From assembly GCA_016192645.1 (NCBI GenBank), contig JACPTT010000016.1, positions 1 to 24,521 on the forward strand: 24,521 bases of DNA, read 5' to 3'. This DNA comes from Candidatus Levyibacteriota bacterium. Its GTDB lineage: Bacteria > Patescibacteriota > Microgenomatia > Levybacterales > UBA12049. Within the stretch, counting starts at the first letter, position 1. Each line of letters opens with the position of its first letter. The notes below the pieces were generated by a model. It was not told where the DNA came from, searched no databases, and saw only the letters and a list, made by a program, of their open reading frames with translations. Below are positions 21,886 through 24,521 of the stretch, piece after piece. A program made the translations under genes and the position numbers.

Positions 21886-23075
21886 TGTCAGAATTCAGAA
21901 TTCGAACTTGGGAATTCAGAATCCTGGGGGCGGGATACGTAATAATAGTTATTGGACTTTTTCTTTATTCTTTTACCCAGGTTGATTTGGGATTGACTTT
22001 GACTCAATGGTCAATCTGGCAGGTACTGCAGACGTTTTTTCAACAAATTGGATATTTTCAAAGACCCCTTTCAACAGCACTCTACATAGCGCTGGTATTA
22101 CTGCTTTCCATTTTCTATCTTCTTTTCTTAAGATTGGCACATGAGAAAAAAATTGCCAAAAGAGAGGTTTGGAGCCTTATTTTAATAATGAGTTTTATTC
22201 TAACCTTTTCCTATAATGCCTTCTCTTATGATTTATTCAACTATGTTTTTGATGCAAAAATAGTTACCTACTATCAGCAAAATCCCTATGAGCATAAGGC
22301 GCTTGATTATCTAGGAGAGCCAATGCTTTCATTTATGCACTGGACTCACAGAACTTATCCCTACGGCCCAATTTGGCTTGCGGTAACAGTACCTCTTTCA
22401 TATTTAGGATTTGGGTTTCTTTTGCCAACGCTTATTTTATTTAAAACCCTTGCAACCTTGAGTTTTTTGGGAACGGCATTTTTTATTGGGAAGATCCTAC
22501 AGAAGATTTCAAAAGCAGATGAGATGTTCGGCATTATTTTTTTTGCACTAAATCCCTTAGTTATTATCGAGGGTCTGGTAGCGGCTCATAATGATATTTT
22601 TATGATGTTTTTTGCTATCGCCTCAATATATTTCCTCATAAGTAATCATATCTTCCGATCAGTAGCGTTGTTGGTATTATCGATTGGTGTAAAATTCGCA
22701 ACAATCTTTTTTGCTCCGATAGTTGCCTGTTACTATTTATTTTTAAAGCAGAGAAGACAGATTCCTTGGGATAAATATTTTTTAATCGCTGTAATGCTCA
22801 TGGTAATCCCCGTTATCGTTGCCTCGATTAGGACAAACTTCCAACCCTGGTATTTACTGTATGTTCTTCCTTTTGCGGCTCTTGCTAAGCCCAGATATTT
22901 TATTTTAATTCCAAGCGTAATTGTTTCTCTTTTTGCCCTTTTTCAATATGTGCCCTTTTTATATCTTGGCAACTGGGATCCGCCGGTTCCAAGCATATTA
23001 TTTTGGATTATGGTAAGTTCAATTATTGCATCTGTTGTTTTTACCGCTGCTTGGTTTTTAAAGAGAAAATGGTAA
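21885..23075 (+). CDS. GT-C fold polyprenol-dependent membrane glycosyltransferase
   Basis: A 396-residue protein with about ten to twelve hydrophobic helices. The first long outer loop contains SYDLFNYVFDAKIVTYYQQNPYEH, an acidic loop typical of GT-C mannosyltransferase-like enzymes (GT87/Alg9-related) that use polyprenyl-phosphate sugars outside the cytoplasm. It also has MHWTHRTYPYGPIWLAV and, later, NPLVIIEGLVAAHNDIFMM and NFQPWYLLYVLPF, seen in this group. The start ATG shares the last base of the upstream stop, with AAGGAG ten bases before. The first 14 residues come from a short direct repeat (EFRI twice). It probably uses the lipid-linked sugar made by the GT2 enzyme (inference). Confidence 0.8.
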   Translation: MSEFRIRTWEFRILGAGYVIIVIGLFLYSFTQVDLGLTLTQWSIWQVLQTFFQQIGYFQRPLSTALYIALVLLLSIFYLLFLRLAHEKKIAKREVWSLILIMSFILTFSYNAFSYDLFNYVFDAKIVTYYQQNPYEHKALDYLGEPMLSFMHWTHRTYPYGPIWLAVTVPLSYLGFGFLLPTLILFKTLATLSFLGTAFFIGKILQKISKADEMFGIIFFALNPLVIIEGLVAAHNDIFMMFFAIASIYFLISNHIFRSVALLVLSIGVKFATIFFAPIVACYYLFLKQRRQIPWDKYFLIAVMLMVIPVIVASIRTNFQPWYLLYVLPFAALAKPRYFILIPSVIVSLFALFQYVPFLYLGNWDPPVPSILFWIMVSSIIASVVFTAAWFLKRKW

Positions 23076-23078
23076 AAT
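23073..23078 (+). promoter_or_regulatory. -10-like box before the last glycosyltransferase gene
   Basis: TAAAAT overlaps the stop of the preceding gene and lies 10 nt before the ATG at 23089. It could give the gene its own short-leader transcript within the operon. Confidence 0.35.
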
Positions 23079-23088
23079 AGATTATTAT

Positions 23089-24521
23089 ATGGGGTTTTTG
23101 AAACAATATAAGCTTGAAATTATTTTTTTCGGTTTTATTATTTCTCTTTTTTTCTTCTCGCGGTTGATAAGTCTCCTTTCAGTCCCAATTTTCACCGATG
23201 AAGCAATATACCTTCGCTGGGCGCAGATTGCTAAAAACGATGCGGCATGGCGGTTTATTTCTCTAACAGACGGAAAACAACCGCTTTTTGTCTGGCTGGT
23301 TATGATAGTAATGCGTTTTATAAGTGATCCTTTAATGGCGGGCAGAATCGTTTCGGTTTTGGCCGGTTTTACGACAATCGTTGGTCTTTTTTTCTTGGGC
23401 AAAGAAGTGTTTAAAAACCGCTGGATTGGAATTACATCCTCTTTTCTTTATGTCATCTACCCATTTGCGCTTGTTTACGATCGAATGGCGCTTTACGATA
23501 GTTTGGTTGGAACATTTTCGGTATGGGGTTTATATTTTGCGATACTTATGGTTCGCCGTCTTCGTCTTGATATAGCACTTATATTGGGAATGATAATAGG
23601 GGCAGGAGTGCTTAATAAAACCTCCGGTTTTTTTAGTCTCTATCTTCTTCCATTAACGCTTATTCTTTTTGATTTTGCGAAAAAAGAAAGATATCTCCGC
23701 TTTGTAAGATGGGCGGGTCTTGCTTTAATTGCGGGCATTTTAACTTACGTGTACTATTCAATGCTTCGTTTGTCTCCCTTTTTCCATCTTATTGATCAAA
23801 AGAATGCAATTTTTGTCTATCCTTTACAAGAATGGCTGAAACATCCGTTTATATATTTCTGGGGTAATTTGTCTATTGGGCAATGGGATTGGCTTACTAG
23901 GTATATGACAATGCCAACACTTGCCCTAGTTGTTATATCATTTTTTCTTAAAAGTAGAGACTACGTAAGGGAAAAGGCGCTGCTTATTTTTTGGTTTGCT
24001 ATTCCTTTTGCGGCGCTTGCTCTATTTGGTAAAACGTTGTATCCCCGTTTTATCTTTTTCATGACTCTTTCCCTCTTGCCTTTAGTTGCATTTTCGCTTT
24101 TTCAGCTTAATAAAATGATTAAAAACAAAATTTTTTTTGCTTTTTGCTTTTTGCTTTTTGCTTTTTTACAACTTCGTTCTGACTATTTTATACTGGCTGA
24201 TTTTGCTCGCGCTCCTATTCCAGAGTCTGATTTGGGTCAATATATTAATAACTGGCCGGCAGGAGGGGGCATAAATGAGATAATCTCCTTTTTAGAACAG
24301 AGGGCTTCTAAAGAAAAAATCTATATAGCAACCGAGGGTACATTTGGTAGCCTTCCAACCAACTCTGTGGAGATATATTTGGGGGATAACAAAAACGTTG
24401 ACAAAAGAGGTATTTGGCCACTTCCCACAAAGATTCCGAAAGACTTAATAGAAAAAGCAGAGAGTATGCCGGTATATTTTATTTTTAATGAAACTCAATA
24501 TCCTCCGCCGCCGGTGGATTG
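23089..24521 (+). CDS. GT-C glycosyltransferase (PMT/ArnT-like), 3' end cut by window
   Basis: The reading frame is open from ATG 23089 to the right edge (477 codons, no stop). It has about ten membrane helices. The first outer loop VPIFTDEAIYLRWAQIA, with the conserved Asp-Glu pair, and LTDGKQPLFVWL match the DE and GKxPL signatures of GT39/GT83 enzymes that transfer sugars from polyprenyl phosphates to proteins or lipids outside the cytoplasm. RMALYDSLVG and LNKTSGFF follow as in the family. The C-terminal soluble part begins near residue 380 and continues out of the window. A run of TTTTTGC repeats (24129-24167) encodes a Phe/Leu-rich helix (FFAFCFLLFAFL). It starts 13 nt after the previous stop. 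Confidence 0.85.
   Translation, partial: MGFLKQYKLEIIFFGFIISLFFFSRLISLLSVPIFTDEAIYLRWAQIAKNDAAWRFISLTDGKQPLFVWLVMIVMRFISDPLMAGRIVSVLAGFTTIVGLFFLGKEVFKNRWIGITSSFLYVIYPFALVYDRMALYDSLVGTFSVWGLYFAILMVRRLRLDIALILGMIIGAGVLNKTSGFFSLYLLPLTLILFDFAKKERYLRFVRWAGLALIAGILTYVYYSMLRLSPFFHLIDQKNAIFVYPLQEWLKHPFIYFWGNLSIGQWDWLTRYMTMPTLALVVISFFLKSRDYVREKALLIFWFAIPFAALALFGKTLYPRFIFFMTLSLLPLVAFSLFQLNKMIKNKIFFAFCFLLFAFLQLRSDYFILADFARAPIPESDLGQYINNWPAGGGINEIISFLEQRASKEKIYIATEGTFGSLPTNSVEIYLGDNKNVDKRGIWPLPTKIPKDLIEKAESMPVYFIFNETQYPPPPVD

Noticed and set aside
23085..23402. Minus-strand frame opposite the last glycosyltransferase gene
   Set aside because: The plus strand carries a long frame open to the window edge with clear GT-C motifs; the minus frame is its shadow.
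24129..24167. TTTTTGC tandem tract as a regulatory or slippage-prone repeat
   Set aside because: It stays in frame and encodes an ordinary Phe/Leu-rich membrane helix; noted only as low complexity.
1..24521. CRISPR array, insertion sequence or prophage
   Set aside because: No regularly spaced repeats, transposase, integrase or phage structural genes were seen on either strand.

Overview
The window looks like chromosomal DNA from a bacterium of the Candidate Phyla Radiation (Patescibacteria, perhaps Microgenomates). This is an inference. It rests on AT-rich, tightly packed genes, tRNA genes without an encoded CCA end, short enzymes (a 412-residue GltX), Cys-rich and single-pass membrane proteins of the kind common in that group, and many genes whose -10 box lies only 6-10 nt before the start codon, implying leaderless mRNAs. 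No gene-free stretch exceeds about 210 bp. There is no rRNA, transposase, integrase or CRISPR array.

Layout. 1-1870: the 3' part of a D-Ala-D-Ala carboxypeptidase, converging on a membrane-anchored protein of unknown function. 1783-4953: gltX with a structured leader, then a compact chain with overlapping or abutting ends (PAP2-like membrane protein, dgkA-like kinase, EamA transporter). 5063-7010: a two-gene block (MFS permease, HAD hydrolase), both broken near the N-terminus and bracketed by 40-bp direct repeats. 7022-9801: nitrilase-family hydrolase, tRNA-Gln(CTG), secreted thermonuclease, CorA. 9956-13538: lon under a CIRCE-type heat-shock operator, then a Ca2+/Na+ exchanger. 13740-17260: a membrane metalloprotease converging on a three-gene leftward set of envelope proteins (FecR-like, unknown, small membrane protein). 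17354-21136: tRNA-Glu(CTC), a remnant of a Cys-rich gene, a VirD4/TraG-like ATPase, then a Cys-rich/zinc-ribbon gene pair carrying a frameshift. 21200-24521: a polyprenyl-phosphate glycosylation set (a GT2 gene with an internal deletion and two GT-C membrane glycosyltransferases, the last running off the window).

How the genes fit together. Much of the window serves the envelope: peptidoglycan trimming, lipid-phosphate recycling (PAP2 and DgkA), surface glycan assembly, secreted nuclease, ion transport and proteostasis. The DNA also carries many short palindromic repeats, both between genes and inside coding regions, where they encode linker, signal-peptide or insertion residues. Four loci contain reading-frame lesions (MFS, HAD, Cys-rich, GT2). 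Whether these are real decay or consensus errors of a metagenomic assembly cannot be decided from the sequence alone.
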